Positions 1 through 8,027 are shown, counted from the first letter of the stretch. The stretch is DNA of 11,636 bases from Synergistales bacterium (GCA_018434645.1 JAHDOX010000076.1:1-11636); one strand, 5' to 3'. Notes: generated from the letters alone by a model not told the origin. Numbers and translations are program-made.

Positions 1-249
1 GTTTTCAGCTACGAAATCCCTGCCATTTGGAGTAAAGACCAAAGCATCTTCCGCCGTCTCAACCAGCCCCATTTCCTGAAGAAGACGAAGGGTGGATGCG
101 ACGACAGGTACAGGTTCTTCGGAATGTTCCACCACGTGCCAGAAAACAGATGTTTTCAGGAGAGCGGCTACGACTCTTTCCACGTCTCGCCCGCAAAGCG
201 GAATATCCGTTTCCCTTGAAATCTTTTCTGCAAGGTCTTCCAGCTTCAT
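1..249 (-). CDS. Partial gene, N-terminal 83 residues; BpsA-like (branched-chain polyamine synthase, DUF43) candidate
   Basis: Translating the minus strand from the ATG at 249-247 gives 83 uninterrupted residues that run off the window edge. The start lies 10 bases after the mtaB stop and has an AGGA-type ribosome binding site between them, so it is the last visible gene of the operon. The fragment begins MKLEDLAEKI, has HSEEPVPVV at about residues 42-50, and ends with LVFTPNGRDFV, which reads as a small winged-helix domain. From memory, archaeal BpsA proteins (N4-bis(aminopropyl)spermidine synthase) begin similarly, with a conserved SEEP-x-P segment followed by a hydrophobic helix and a T-x-x-G wing. 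BpsA transfers aminopropyl groups to spermidine to make branched polyamines in thermophiles. The catalytic domain lies outside the window, so the family call rests on the N-terminus alone. A generic winged-helix regulator is the alternative. Confidence 0.55.
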   Translation of the reverse strand, partial: MKLEDLAEKISRETDIPLCGRDVERVVAALLKTSVFWHVVEHSEEPVPVVASTLRLLQEMGLVETAEDALVFTPNGRDFVAEN

Positions 250-259
250 TACTTTTCCT

Positions 260-1633
260 TTACTCCTTTTCGACCCGAATTTCTCCGGCGCTACCAGAGT
301 GTGCATTATAACATACCCGCCCATGCAGGATTCCCGCACGACAATTTGTCATCGCGACTTCCGCGACGCCATTGACAGAGAAGGAGCCTTCGGCATTCAC
401 CCTGACATAATGTGGAGTATAGCCCGAAACAAAACCCGACTCACATTTTTCCACGAGGATCGGCAGAGTCTTTCCCACGAACGGCGAAGCATAACGATGT
501 TGGCTCGCAGCCGCAAAATCGAGTATTTCTTTCATTCGCTCTTTTACTTTTCCAGGGTCGGGCCTTTCGGGGAATTCCGCCGCCGGTGTACCCTGCCTCG
601 GCGAAAAGGGGAACGCGTGAATTCTGCCCACTCCGGCCGATTCAAGCACATCCATGGTCCGCAAAAAAGCGTTTTTATCCTCTCCGGGGAAGCCGACGAT
701 GACATCGGTGCTTATATGAAGGTCCTCTCCTAGGATTTTTCTGGCTTTTTTAGACAGGATAATAAAATCCTGCCCCCTGTAACCTCTTCCCATTCTCCTC
801 AGTATTTCATCGTCACCGCTTTGGAGTGGAATATGAAGGTGCGGGCAAAATTTATCCGATTCCGCAAGTCCTTCGAGCAATTTTTCATCAATGCCAAAGG
901 GTTCTATAGACCCGAAACGTATTCTTTCTATTCCGTCCAGTTCCTCAACCGCTTTCACGAGCTTTACAAGTGAAAAGCCGTTATCTTTTCCGTAAAGACC
1001 AAGATGAATCCCGGTCAGAATGACTTCGCGCAGGCCGCGGGAGGCCAAATTCCTTATTTCGGAAAATACTTCCCCCGGGTTACGGCTCTTCGAGGCGCCA
1101 CGAACGGAAGGAATAATACAATAGGTGCAATGATGGTCGCACCCATCCTGCACCTTCACAAAAGCCCTCACATGGAACTTCGGGGACTCCAGCAAAAGAC
1201 CGTCCCAGGACAGGTTGGCAGAAACATCTACTCTGTCGGTAAGCAAAACAGGGGAAACGTGCTCTTCGAGCAATTTCTCAACAACGGCTGCGACTCGGTG
1301 TTTCCTTCGGTTTCCCACAAGGGCGTTTATTCCCATATCCCTTGCTTTTTTTTCATCCAGCAGTTGCGCCCAACAGCCACAGACCACGACCGGAGCCGCT
1401 GGTTCCTCACGCTTTAACCTGCGAACCAGCTGCCTGCACTTTCTTTCCGCCTCGGCCGTCACGACGCAGCTGACAACTATGGCGCCATCAAAAGCACCAC
1501 CTTCACAGGTAACTGCGCCTTTTTGGGACAATGCCGACGAAATTGCTTCCGCTTCGTAAAGATTTGAACGACAACCAAGAACGTGTACGCGGATCCTTTT
1601 TCCCGCCAGAACCGACTCAGCTTTTGACTTCAT
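260..1633 (-). CDS. mtaB: tRNA (N6-threonylcarbamoyladenosine-37 C2)-methylthiotransferase MtaB
   Basis: This 457-residue protein is a radical-SAM methylthiotransferase that converts t6A37 of ANN-decoding tRNAs to ms2t6A. The N-terminal UPF0004 domain supplies three cluster cysteines at C21 (in GCRSN), C56 and C87 (in CGCWAQ). The radical-SAM CxxxCxxC motif is C165-C169-C172, followed by IIPSVRG. The central barrel holds HIPLQSGDDEILRRMGRGY and STDVIVGFPGE, both typical of the family. The C-terminal segment from about residue 390 fits a TRAM domain. The length is normal, and the GxR-N-x-E-A pattern separates it from MiaB and RimO. The usual NTCTVT around the second cysteine is SCVVT here, a conservative change. 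The ATG has GGAG seven bases upstream and lies inside the end of rsmE (17-base overlap), which suggests translational coupling. The order dnaJ-prmA-rsmE-mtaB matches that of Bacillus subtilis (yqeT-yqeU-yqeV). Confidence 0.95.
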   Translation of the reverse strand: MKSKAESVLAGKRIRVHVLGCRSNLYEAEAISSALSQKGAVTCEGGAFDGAIVVSCVVTAEAERKCRQLVRRLKREEPAAPVVVCGCWAQLLDEKKARDMGINALVGNRRKHRVAAVVEKLLEEHVSPVLLTDRVDVSANLSWDGLLLESPKFHVRAFVKVQDGCDHHCTYCIIPSVRGASKSRNPGEVFSEIRNLASRGLREVILTGIHLGLYGKDNGFSLVKLVKAVEELDGIERIRFGSIEPFGIDEKLLEGLAESDKFCPHLHIPLQSGDDEILRRMGRGYRGQDFIILSKKARKILGEDLHISTDVIVGFPGEDKNAFLRTMDVLESAGVGRIHAFPFSPRQGTPAAEFPERPDPGKVKERMKEILDFAAASQHRYASPFVGKTLPILVEKCESGFVSGYTPHYVRVNAEGSFSVNGVAEVAMTNCRAGILHGRVCYNAHSGSAGEIRVEKE

Positions 1634-2351
1634 TGAATTTCTCCAGTTTCATAGAAAGACACCCAAGCCCCACGGCAGCCGCCGTAGGGCTTGTCATTAT
1701 CCTCGACCCGAGGCTTACTGCCCTGAAGCCTGCGGACAGAAGTCTTTCCTTTTCTTTTGACGTCCAGTCCCCTTCGGGGCCAATAGCAAGCACCGCCCCT
1801 CCAGCTGGGTTGCAGTCAACGATGTATTCCCTTCCTTCTTCAAGCATTGCCGCGTAACGACTCGCGGGCAACGAAAGGGACGGGGTGGAATCAATGCGCA
1901 TAGGTTCGTACAAAAGGGGGCATTCGGCGACACCCGACTGCTTCGTGGATTCCTCTATGATTTTCGTCCATCTCTTTTGTTTTGCCTGCCATTTCTCTGG
2001 ATCGATGCGTACTACGCTTCGCTCACAAATGAGGGGGACTATCTTTTCCGCTCCGCTTTCGGTAGCCATGCGCAGTGTGCGTTCAAAGGCGTCCGCCTTT
2101 AGAAGAGCCACGAGAAGCCAAAGGTCACTTTTCACGACAAGTTTCCCTTCCCCCGTCACAACACCGATCAGATTTCCATCTTCTATCTCGAGCCGGAGGA
2201 GAAAGATTCTGCCGTCCCAAAGCCCCTCTATGATGTCTCCTGCACTGCGCCTTCTCACATTAAGAATGTGGTGCGCCTGCTTGCCATCGAAGACCCAAAC
2301 GTCAGATGTCTTTTTTCTGGCTCTTTCCAGGCGAACTCGAGGCCGCGACAC
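1617..2351 (-). CDS. rsmE: 16S rRNA (uracil(1498)-N(3))-methyltransferase RsmE
   Basis: This 244-residue SPOUT-family enzyme methylates N3 of U1498 in helix 44 of 16S rRNA, using SAM bound in a deep trefoil knot. The N-terminal PUA-like part contains GKQAHHILNVRRRSAGD (about residues 23-39). The middle has LLKADAFERTLRMATESGAE with VPLICERSVV, and the knot has IGPEGDWTSKE (about 190-200) and SLGSRIMTSPTAAAVG. These are the family motifs, although the usual GPEGG and LGxRILRxETA are altered to GPEGD and LGSRIMTSPTA. Length is normal. The start is GTG at 2351, preceded by an AAAGGGGG stretch about nine bases upstream. It overlaps the end of prmA by 50 bases, which is long, but the reading MSRPRVRLERA matches a usual RsmE N-terminus, so I keep it. 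Its stop lies inside mtaB. Confidence 0.93.
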   Translation of the reverse strand: MSRPRVRLERARKKTSDVWVFDGKQAHHILNVRRRSAGDIIEGLWDGRIFLLRLEIEDGNLIGVVTGEGKLVVKSDLWLLVALLKADAFERTLRMATESGAEKIVPLICERSVVRIDPEKWQAKQKRWTKIIEESTKQSGVAECPLLYEPMRIDSTPSLSLPASRYAAMLEEGREYIVDCNPAGGAVLAIGPEGDWTSKEKERLLSAGFRAVSLGSRIMTSPTAAAVGLGCLSMKLEKFNEVKS

Positions 2352-3195
2352 CCCACCAGTCCCCCTTTGCCGCTTCGTCGACAGGAACCAGACCGTTTTC
2401 GGAAAGAACCGCCAAAAATTCGGCCTTCTCTTTAAGTGTCAAGCCGGAAAACAGGGCGATTCCTTTATGGCCCAGGACTTCGGGCACCTTTGGGATAAGT
2501 CTGACCAGCGGGTCGAAAACTATATTGGCAATCAAAAAATCTACCGTACCAAAGAATCCTTCCAGTAGGTCTCCTTCTTCAAGAATCACCGCTGCTTCGT
2601 CTATTTCATTCAATTCAAGATTGGCCCTGGCCTCTCCCAAAACTGCAGGGTCAAGATCCCTTGCAAAGACCTTTTTTGCTCCCGTTTTAATTGCCGCAAT
2701 GGAGAGGATGCCCGATCCGGTACCTATATCGATGCCGATCCCACCTTTTGTAACCTGTCTTTCGATCAGTTCAAGGGCTATCTGGGTGCTTTCGTGATAT
2801 CCTGTGCCGAAGGCAGAACCAGGATAAATCAAAAGGGCTGTCCTGTCCCCTTTATAACCTTCTTTGTGCCATGGCGCCATCACAACAAACTTTTCCCCTA
2901 CTTCCAGCGGTGGAAAAGCATCCTTCCACGTCTTGTGCCAGTTTTTGTTTTCGATCTTTCCCATATCGACGATATTCACCGAGGGCCAGGGCTCCGTGGT
3001 CTCCTGTACTCGACCCAACCAGTATTCCAGGCTTTTAGTCGAACGGTAGTAGGACTTCAACACCGACTTTCCGGAGGTTTCTATGAACTCCGAACCTATG
3101 CTGCCCGAAAGATCCGCCAGCGAAAGCAAAGCTTCCTCGTTTCCGTCATCCATCTCGATAGTTATGTACCACCAGTAGCCCTCTTCAGGTTTCAT
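2302..3195 (-). CDS. prmA: Ribosomal protein L11 methyltransferase PrmA
   Basis: This 297-residue class I SAM-dependent methyltransferase trimethylates ribosomal protein L11. A divergent N-terminal L11-recognition domain covers about residues 1-75, then NWHKTWKDAFPPLEVGEKF (85-103) bridges into the catalytic domain. IYPGSAFGTGYHESTQ (123-138) is the PrmA signature. IDIGTGSGILSIAAIKTGAKK (155-175) is the SAM-binding motif I, the acidic D180/D182 end the second strand, and LIANIV (221-226) corresponds to the VANI motif IV. Length is typical. The ATG follows GGGGAGG with a seven-base gap. It lies downstream of dnaJ after a 101-base gap holding a palindrome, and it overlaps rsmE. This position after dnaJ is common in Firmicutes, so read-through from the heat-shock promoter is likely. 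Confidence 0.95.
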   Translation of the reverse strand: MKPEEGYWWYITIEMDDGNEEALLSLADLSGSIGSEFIETSGKSVLKSYYRSTKSLEYWLGRVQETTEPWPSVNIVDMGKIENKNWHKTWKDAFPPLEVGEKFVVMAPWHKEGYKGDRTALLIYPGSAFGTGYHESTQIALELIERQVTKGGIGIDIGTGSGILSIAAIKTGAKKVFARDLDPAVLGEARANLELNEIDEAAVILEEGDLLEGFFGTVDFLIANIVFDPLVRLIPKVPEVLGHKGIALFSGLTLKEKAEFLAVLSENGLVPVDEAAKGDWWGVAASSSPGKSQKKDI

Positions 3196-3225
3196 CAGCA
3201 GGCCTCCCCGCTTTGACCGTAGAAC

Positions 3226-3253
3226 GAAACAGGGAGGATATCCTCCCTGTTTC
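3226..3253. other. 28-bp perfect palindrome between dnaJ and prmA (possible terminator, attenuator or processing hairpin)
   Basis: The arms GAAACAGGGAGGAT and ATCCTCCCTGTTTC are exact reverse complements with no spacer. In RNA of either strand this would form a stem of about 12 bp closed by a short AUAU loop. On the minus strand, the direction of the operon, the stem is followed by CGTTCTACGG, which lacks the run of U expected of a strong intrinsic terminator. It may therefore reduce, rather than stop, transcription into prmA, or stabilise the 3' end of a processed hrcA-dnaJ transcript. A DNA-level operator is also possible. The symmetry is directly visible; the role is inferred. Confidence 0.6.
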
Positions 3254-3296
3254 CCCTAGCATTATGGCTATAGTACCAGAATACCCGGCGATCAGG

Positions 3297-4424
3297 CTAA
3301 TCCAGCCATTGGCGGAGTTTTTCCATAAATCCGCCGCCGGACTTGACGGAAACATCCATCTCCTCGGCCAGCGCCTCTAGAAGTGCGCGCTCTTTCTCAG
3401 AAAGTTTCTTCGGCACGTCAACAACAACGTGTATGTACAGGTTGCCGCTTCCGCCCCGGCCCAAACGCGGCATGCCTTTTCCTTTGAGTTTTATCACATG
3501 ACCGTTCTGGGTGCCTTGGGGAATCTCAAGTTTCTCGGAACCCTCCATGGTTTCGACCTCTATTTCACTGCCCAAAGCAGCCTGGGGAAAACTTATATGT
3601 TTCCTCAGGTGCAGGTCGTCTCCATGCCTTTCGAATCTCTGGTCTTCTTCGACTTTTATCAGCAAGTAAAGGTCTCCGGGAGGACCGCCTGAGGCACCTG
3701 GTCCCCCCTCACCGGCAACTCTCAGCCTTACGCCCGTGTCAACTCCGCGGGGGATCTTGACCTCTACCTCCCGGTGTTTGCGTACCCTTCCCGAACCGCC
3801 GCAATCCTTGCACGGTGAATCAATTCTTTTGCCTGTGCCTTTGCATTCAGTGCAGGTAGTGACATTTACAAAGGTACCAAAGGGTGTCCGCTGCTGATGC
3901 TGACGCTGTCCCGTCCCTCCACAGGCTGGACATGTTCTGACCCCGGTGCCCGGTTCCGCGCCCGATCCGTCGCATCTATTGCACTTTTCCCAGCGGGGCA
4001 AAGTCACATTGCGCGTCGATCCGAAGTAGGCCTCCTCAAGAGAGACGGACAACGTCATTTCAAGGTCTTCGCCTCTTGAAGGGCCCTGTTGGCGCGTTCC
4101 CCCGAATCCACCGAACATAGAGTCGAAGATATCCCCGAAGATGTCACCAAAGGGGTCGAATCCACCTCCGAAGGGGCCTTGCCCCGCGTTGTCGCCTATG
4201 GTCCCGAACTGGTCGTACTGTCTACGTTTTTGCGGATCACCCAGAACCTCGTAGGCCTCGTTTATGGCCTTGAAGCGCTGCTCGGCCTCCTTGTCGCCGG
4301 GGTTTGCGTCAGGATGGTATTTGCGGACAAGCTTCCTGTAGGCTCGCTTTATATCTTCCTGGCCTGCGTCCCTCGGGACACCGAGGACCTTGTACAGGTC
4401 CTTTTCATTGCCGGGCCCGTTCAC
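3297..4424 (-). CDS. dnaJ: Chaperone protein DnaJ (Hsp40, type I)
   Basis: This 375-residue co-chaperone delivers substrates to DnaK and stimulates its ATPase in the cytoplasm. The J domain spans about residues 8-74 with HPD at 37-39. A Gly/Phe-rich linker with repeated FGG and DIFGDIF follows (about 80-112). The zinc-binding domain has four CxxCxGxG repeats at C148/C151, C165/C168, C191/C194 and C205/C208. The C-terminal beta-barrel domains and dimerisation tail complete a full-length type I protein. The start is GTG at 4424, with GGGAG about nine bases upstream, only 16 bases after the dnaK stop, so it is co-transcribed and probably translationally linked. It is the last of the four core heat-shock genes under the CIRCE operator. 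Confidence 0.97.
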   Translation of the reverse strand: MNGPGNEKDLYKVLGVPRDAGQEDIKRAYRKLVRKYHPDANPGDKEAEQRFKAINEAYEVLGDPQKRRQYDQFGTIGDNAGQGPFGGGFDPFGDIFGDIFDSMFGGFGGTRQQGPSRGEDLEMTLSVSLEEAYFGSTRNVTLPRWEKCNRCDGSGAEPGTGVRTCPACGGTGQRQHQQRTPFGTFVNVTTCTECKGTGKRIDSPCKDCGGSGRVRKHREVEVKIPRGVDTGVRLRVAGEGGPGASGGPPGDLYLLIKVEEDQRFERHGDDLHLRKHISFPQAALGSEIEVETMEGSEKLEIPQGTQNGHVIKLKGKGMPRLGRGGSGNLYIHVVVDVPKKLSEKERALLEALAEEMDVSVKSGGGFMEKLRQWLD

Positions 4425-4440
4425 TAAGCATCACTCCCGG

Positions 4441-6267
4441 TCATGCCTGTCCGGATGCATCATCAAATTCTGCGTCTACCGTTTCCCCTGAGCCTTCCTG
4501 CCCACCGCCGGAGTCCTGACCACCAGTTTCCTGCGTTTCCTTGTACACCCTGGCGGAAAGCTCGTGCAGGTCCCTGGTCAACGCCTCCGATGCTTTTTTG
4601 ATAGCTTCTACATCGTCTCCCGCGGAGGCCTTTTTAAGATCATCGATCTTTTGTTCGATCCGTGACTTCTCCTGCCCATCCACCTTTTCACCCAGGTCGC
4701 CAAGTAGTTTCTCGGTGCCATAGACCAGGGAATCCGCCTCGTTTCTGGCTTCTACCAGCTGTTTTTTCCTTTTGTCCGCCTCTTCGTTTTCTTCAGCCTC
4801 GCGTCTCATCCGTTCGATCTCATCCTCTTCGAGCCGCGAAGACTGGATCGTGATGTGTTGCTTTCGGTTGGTCCCCTTGTCTACTGCGGTAACGTTCAAA
4901 ATGCCGTTCACGTCTATGTCAAAGGCCACCTCGATTTGCGGTATTCCCCTGGGTGCGGGGGGAATTCCGTCGAGGATAAACCTGCCCAGTGAAACGTTGT
5001 CGGCCGCCATCGGACGTTCACCCTGCAGGACGTGAATCTCGACCTGCGACTGATTGTCCGAAGCCGTAGAGAAAATCTGGCTTCTGGAAACTGGTATTGC
5101 CGTGTTTCTGTCTATTATTTTCGTGAAAACACCACCGAGCGTTTCTATACCCAAGGACAAGGGTGTTACGTCGACGAGGATTATATCCTTGTGGTCCCCC
5201 GAAAGGATAGCCCCCTGGATGGCAGCACCGACGGCTACACACTCGTCGGGGTTTATGCCCTTTGTCGGTTCCTTGCCTAGAAGCTCCACGATCTTTTTCT
5301 GCACCATGGGCATTCTGGTCGCACCGCCGACCAAAAGGACCTTGCCGATTTCTTCTTTTGTCAGGCCCGAGTCCTCTATCGCCCTTTTAGTCGGACCGAC
5401 GACCCTTTCCAAAAGATCTCTGGTCATATCCTCGAAACGCGCCCTTGTCAGGGTTATTTCGAGATGTTTCGGACCGTTGGCATCGGCGCTTATAAACGGC
5501 AGCGAGATGGACGTTTCCGACATGGAAGAAAGCTCGACCTTCGCCTTCTCTGCGGCCTCCCTGAGACGCTGGAGAGCCATCTTGTCTTTCGAAAGGTCCA
5601 CACCTTCTTTCCTTTTGAATTCCTGGACCATCCAGTCGATGATTCTCTGATCCCAGTCGTCGCCGCCAAGGTGGTTATCACCCGAGGTGGCAAGGACTTC
5701 GATAACTCCGTCTTCTACTCCCACGTCCAGAATCGATACGTCGAACGTTCCCCCTCCAAGGTCGAAGACCAGGATCTTGTGATCGCCTGCCTTGTCCACA
5801 CCGTAAGCCAGAGATGCCGCTGTTGGCTCGTTAATGATCCTGAGGACCTCAAGCCCGGCGATCTTTCCGGCGTCCTTTGTGGCCTGGCGCTGGGCGTCGG
5901 TGAAATAGGCCGGCACGGTAATGACCGCCTGGGTCACCTTTTCTCCGAGATAATCCTCGGCATCGCGTTTCATCTTCTGCAGTATCATCGCCGAGATTTG
6001 TTGCGGCGTGTACTTCGTCCCGTCAATCTCCACGGTGAAATCGCTTCCCATATGGCGTTTTATCGAACTGATCGTACGCTCGGGGTTAATGATGGCCTGC
6101 CTCTTCGCAAGCTGTCCCACCAGTCTTTCCTTATCTTTCGTAAAAGCCACGACCGAAGGAGTGGTCCGGCTGCCTTCCGGGTTGGTTATGACGGTAATGT
6201 TGTCTCCTTCCTTTACGGCAACGCAGCTGTTCGTTGTCCCGAGGTCAATTCCTATTACTTTTCCCAT
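4441..6267 (-). CDS. dnaK: Chaperone protein DnaK (Hsp70)
   Basis: This 608-residue Hsp70 is the ATP-driven chaperone that works with DnaJ and GrpE. The ATPase domain opens with IGIDLGTTNS (5-14), then has VFDLGGGTFDVSIL (167-180) and LLVGGATRMP. The linker DVTPLSLGIETLGG leads into the substrate-binding domain with HVLQGERPMAADN and PPAPRGIPQIEV, then a helical lid and a Gly/Gln-rich tail ending in the usual VDAEF motif. The threonine of GGGTFD is residue 174, against 199 in E. coli. The difference is the roughly 25-residue insert between the RH(M/L)(I)G region and the PQQISA segment of proteobacterial proteins, which is absent here as in Firmicutes. The ATG follows AGAGGTGAT. It sits 49 bases after grpE and 16 bases before dnaJ. 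Confidence 0.98.
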   Translation of the reverse strand: MGKVIGIDLGTTNSCVAVKEGDNITVITNPEGSRTTPSVVAFTKDKERLVGQLAKRQAIINPERTISSIKRHMGSDFTVEIDGTKYTPQQISAMILQKMKRDAEDYLGEKVTQAVITVPAYFTDAQRQATKDAGKIAGLEVLRIINEPTAASLAYGVDKAGDHKILVFDLGGGTFDVSILDVGVEDGVIEVLATSGDNHLGGDDWDQRIIDWMVQEFKRKEGVDLSKDKMALQRLREAAEKAKVELSSMSETSISLPFISADANGPKHLEITLTRARFEDMTRDLLERVVGPTKRAIEDSGLTKEEIGKVLLVGGATRMPMVQKKIVELLGKEPTKGINPDECVAVGAAIQGAILSGDHKDIILVDVTPLSLGIETLGGVFTKIIDRNTAIPVSRSQIFSTASDNQSQVEIHVLQGERPMAADNVSLGRFILDGIPPAPRGIPQIEVAFDIDVNGILNVTAVDKGTNRKQHITIQSSRLEEDEIERMRREAEENEEADKRKKQLVEARNEADSLVYGTEKLLGDLGEKVDGQEKSRIEQKIDDLKKASAGDDVEAIKKASEALTRDLHELSARVYKETQETGGQDSGGGQEGSGETVDAEFDDASGQA

Positions 6268-6316
6268 ATCTCGATCACCTCTTGATGTCTTTTGTACGAC
6301 AAATTTCAGCCGTCAA

Positions 6317-6991
6317 TTATCCGTTATTCACGCCGTTTTCTGATGTTTGTTCCGACCGCTTTGCGACCTTTACCTTTGAAGCTCTCAGCACCTTGCCGTC
6401 GATGAGAAAACCGCGTTGAAATTCCTCGAGCACCGTCCCGTCAGGAGCTTCGGAAGTTTCCTCGACTGCTACAGCCTCGTGCAGCAAAGGATCGAATATC
6501 TTGCCTTCCGCCTCTATTGTTTGTACGCCAAACTGCTCCAGCACACCGTAAAATTGTGACCTGACCATTTCGACGCCTTTTTTCAAGGCAGTTGCGTCGA
6601 CGGAGTCTTGTGATTCCAGTGCTCTGTCGAAATTATCCAAAACAGGAAGCAACGATTCTGCCATACTCGCGGCCATACGACGCCTGGTCTGCTCTGCCTC
6701 GCGTTCAATGCGATTTTTATAATTGTAAAAATCCGCGGCAGTGCGGGCCCCAGCTTCACGAAGCAACTTGTTTTCTTCCTTTAGCTGTTCAACAATTTGT
6801 TCCATTTCTTCCAGTTTCTTCTTCAGGTCGTTCAACTCGTCTAAAACATCTTCGGCTTTTGCCTTTCCATCTTTTTCAGGGCAAGGTTCCTCCACCTTCG
6901 CATCCTTGCCCTGGCCTTCCGGAAAGGGTTTTTCTCGGATTTTTATTTCTTTTTCGTGTTTTTTACCTTCTTCCCTGCTTTTTGGTGCCAT
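6317..6991 (-). CDS. grpE: Nucleotide exchange factor GrpE
   Basis: This 224-residue protein is the homodimeric factor that releases ADP from DnaK. A charged, low-complexity N-terminus (about residues 1-45, rich in K and E) is followed by a long coiled coil (about 46-105, LDELNDLKKKLEEMEQIVEQL region) containing DFYNYKNRIERE. A helical segment follows with LLPVLDNFDRALES. The C-terminal beta-wing carries FDPLLHEAV, then GTVLEEFQRGFLIDGKVLRASKVKV, the GrpE signature. The ATG has a strong GGGAGGT Shine-Dalgarno sequence five to six bases upstream. It begins 19 bases after hrcA and precedes dnaK. GrpE is a thermosensor in some bacteria; nothing in the sequence shows this here. Confidence 0.97.
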   Translation of the reverse strand: MAPKSREEGKKHEKEIKIREKPFPEGQGKDAKVEEPCPEKDGKAKAEDVLDELNDLKKKLEEMEQIVEQLKEENKLLREAGARTAADFYNYKNRIEREAEQTRRRMAASMAESLLPVLDNFDRALESQDSVDATALKKGVEMVRSQFYGVLEQFGVQTIEAEGKIFDPLLHEAVAVEETSEAPDGTVLEEFQRGFLIDGKVLRASKVKVAKRSEQTSENGVNNG

Positions 6992-7010
6992 TTAATGGAC
7001 CTCCCTTGTC

Positions 7011-8027
7011 CTATGTTTCTTCGTCCCGCGAAAGCCCCCCCAAGATACTCTGTATAACGAAAATGGCGTGTTCGTAATCCATCCTCACGGGCCCTATCAG
7101 CCCAAGGATTGTTTTTCGCCCCTTTTCCACCGAAGAGGCCATGAGGACTGAACAGTCCCGCATTTGCGTTACGGGATTTTCGTCCCCTATAATTACGGAC
7201 AGTCCGTTATCAGGTGAAAACTGCTTTACAAGTTGTGCTATGGATGAATCCTCCTCCAGAAGAGCCATTATCGTCTGTAAACGGCTCAAATCGCTGAACT
7301 CCGGAAGTCCAAGCACGTTGTATCTTCCGCCGGTAAAATACTGGTACGAATTTTCTACAAGCATACCGTTCATCTCATCAAGAGCCTTCCGGCAACTGTC
7401 AGCATAAGCCTCCAGTTCCTCCATGACATACTTTTGGAGAACGTCGCGGACCTCGTTCCAGGATTTGTCCTGAGCGACCATGTTGACCCGCCTGGAAAGC
7501 TCGTCGAGGGCCTCCTGTGTCATATCAAAGGGGAGCGAGACCATTTTGTGATGGATAAGTCCCCCCTTTAGAACCACGATAATCAAAACCGACCGCTCGG
7601 CTACCCTTATGAATTCCACTTTCTGCAAAACCGCTTCCTGGGCCGGCCCAAGTGCGGCCAAGGAAACACAATGGGTGAGATTTCCCAAAAGTTTTGTAGT
7701 GTACCTCAAAGCCGCCTGGACGTCGTCGCGCCTTTTCCGCAGCTCATCAAGCCATTCCGGACGCGTTGCAGGCCGACTGCCCTGGCGCTGCAGTATGGCG
7801 TCCACGTATATCCGGAACGCCTTCGGAGTCGGGATACGTCCTGCAGAGGTATGAGGTTGGTAGAGGTACTCCAACTCTTCGAGATCGGCCATTTCGTTCC
7901 TGATAGTAGCGGCGCTACAGCCTTTCAGGTAGCGCTTCGCGATCGTTCTGGACCCTATGGGGACACCGGAACGTATGTATTCGTAAACCACGGCCAAAAC
8001 GATTTCAAGTTGTCGTTCGGTTAGCAC
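7011..8027 (-). CDS. hrcA: Heat-inducible transcription repressor HrcA
   Basis: This 338-residue repressor binds the CIRCE operator at the non-stress state and is kept active by the GroE chaperonin in characterised species. The N-terminal winged helix begins LTERQLEIVLAVVYEYIRSG, with the recognition region PIGSRTIAKRYLKGCSAATIRNEMADLE and the wing YLYQPHTSAGRIPTPKAFRIYVD. A GAF-like domain and the dimerisation segment with FTGGRYNVLGLPEFSD and VIIGDENPVTQMRDCSVLMA follow. The length is usual. The start is GTG at 8027: an in-frame TGA lies one codon upstream, so no longer form is possible, and GAGG lies about ten bases before it. It is the first gene of the operon and represses itself and the three chaperone genes through the CIRCE at 8051-8079. 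Confidence 0.97.
   Translation of the reverse strand: MLTERQLEIVLAVVYEYIRSGVPIGSRTIAKRYLKGCSAATIRNEMADLEELEYLYQPHTSAGRIPTPKAFRIYVDAILQRQGSRPATRPEWLDELRKRRDDVQAALRYTTKLLGNLTHCVSLAALGPAQEAVLQKVEFIRVAERSVLIIVVLKGGLIHHKMVSLPFDMTQEALDELSRRVNMVAQDKSWNEVRDVLQKYVMEELEAYADSCRKALDEMNGMLVENSYQYFTGGRYNVLGLPEFSDLSRLQTIMALLEEDSSIAQLVKQFSPDNGLSVIIGDENPVTQMRDCSVLMASSVEKGRKTILGLIGPVRMDYEHAIFVIQSILGGLSRDEET

Noticed and set aside
92..733. A 213-codon plus-strand frame at the left end
   Set aside because: It covers the junction of two convincing minus-strand genes (mtaB and the BpsA-like gene) and its protein looks like random translation rich in R, S and F.
1885..2568. A 227-codon plus-strand frame across rsmE and prmA
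   Set aside because: It is antisense to both genes, which carry their full family motifs, and has no recognisable domain.
3254..3296. CATAAT/TACTAT after dnaJ as an internal promoter for prmA
   Set aside because: No -35 box at a suitable distance; the matching position reads GCCGGG.
5464..6285. A 273-codon open frame on the plus strand opposite dnaK
   Set aside because: It lies fully antisense to the unambiguous dnaK sequence, has no family resemblance, and long antisense frames opposite dnaK are a known by-product of its codon bias.
6268..6316. TTGACG in the grpE-dnaK gap as an internal dnaK promoter
   Set aside because: The only -10-like sequence downstream (TACAAA) is 14 bases away, too close for a sigma-A promoter.
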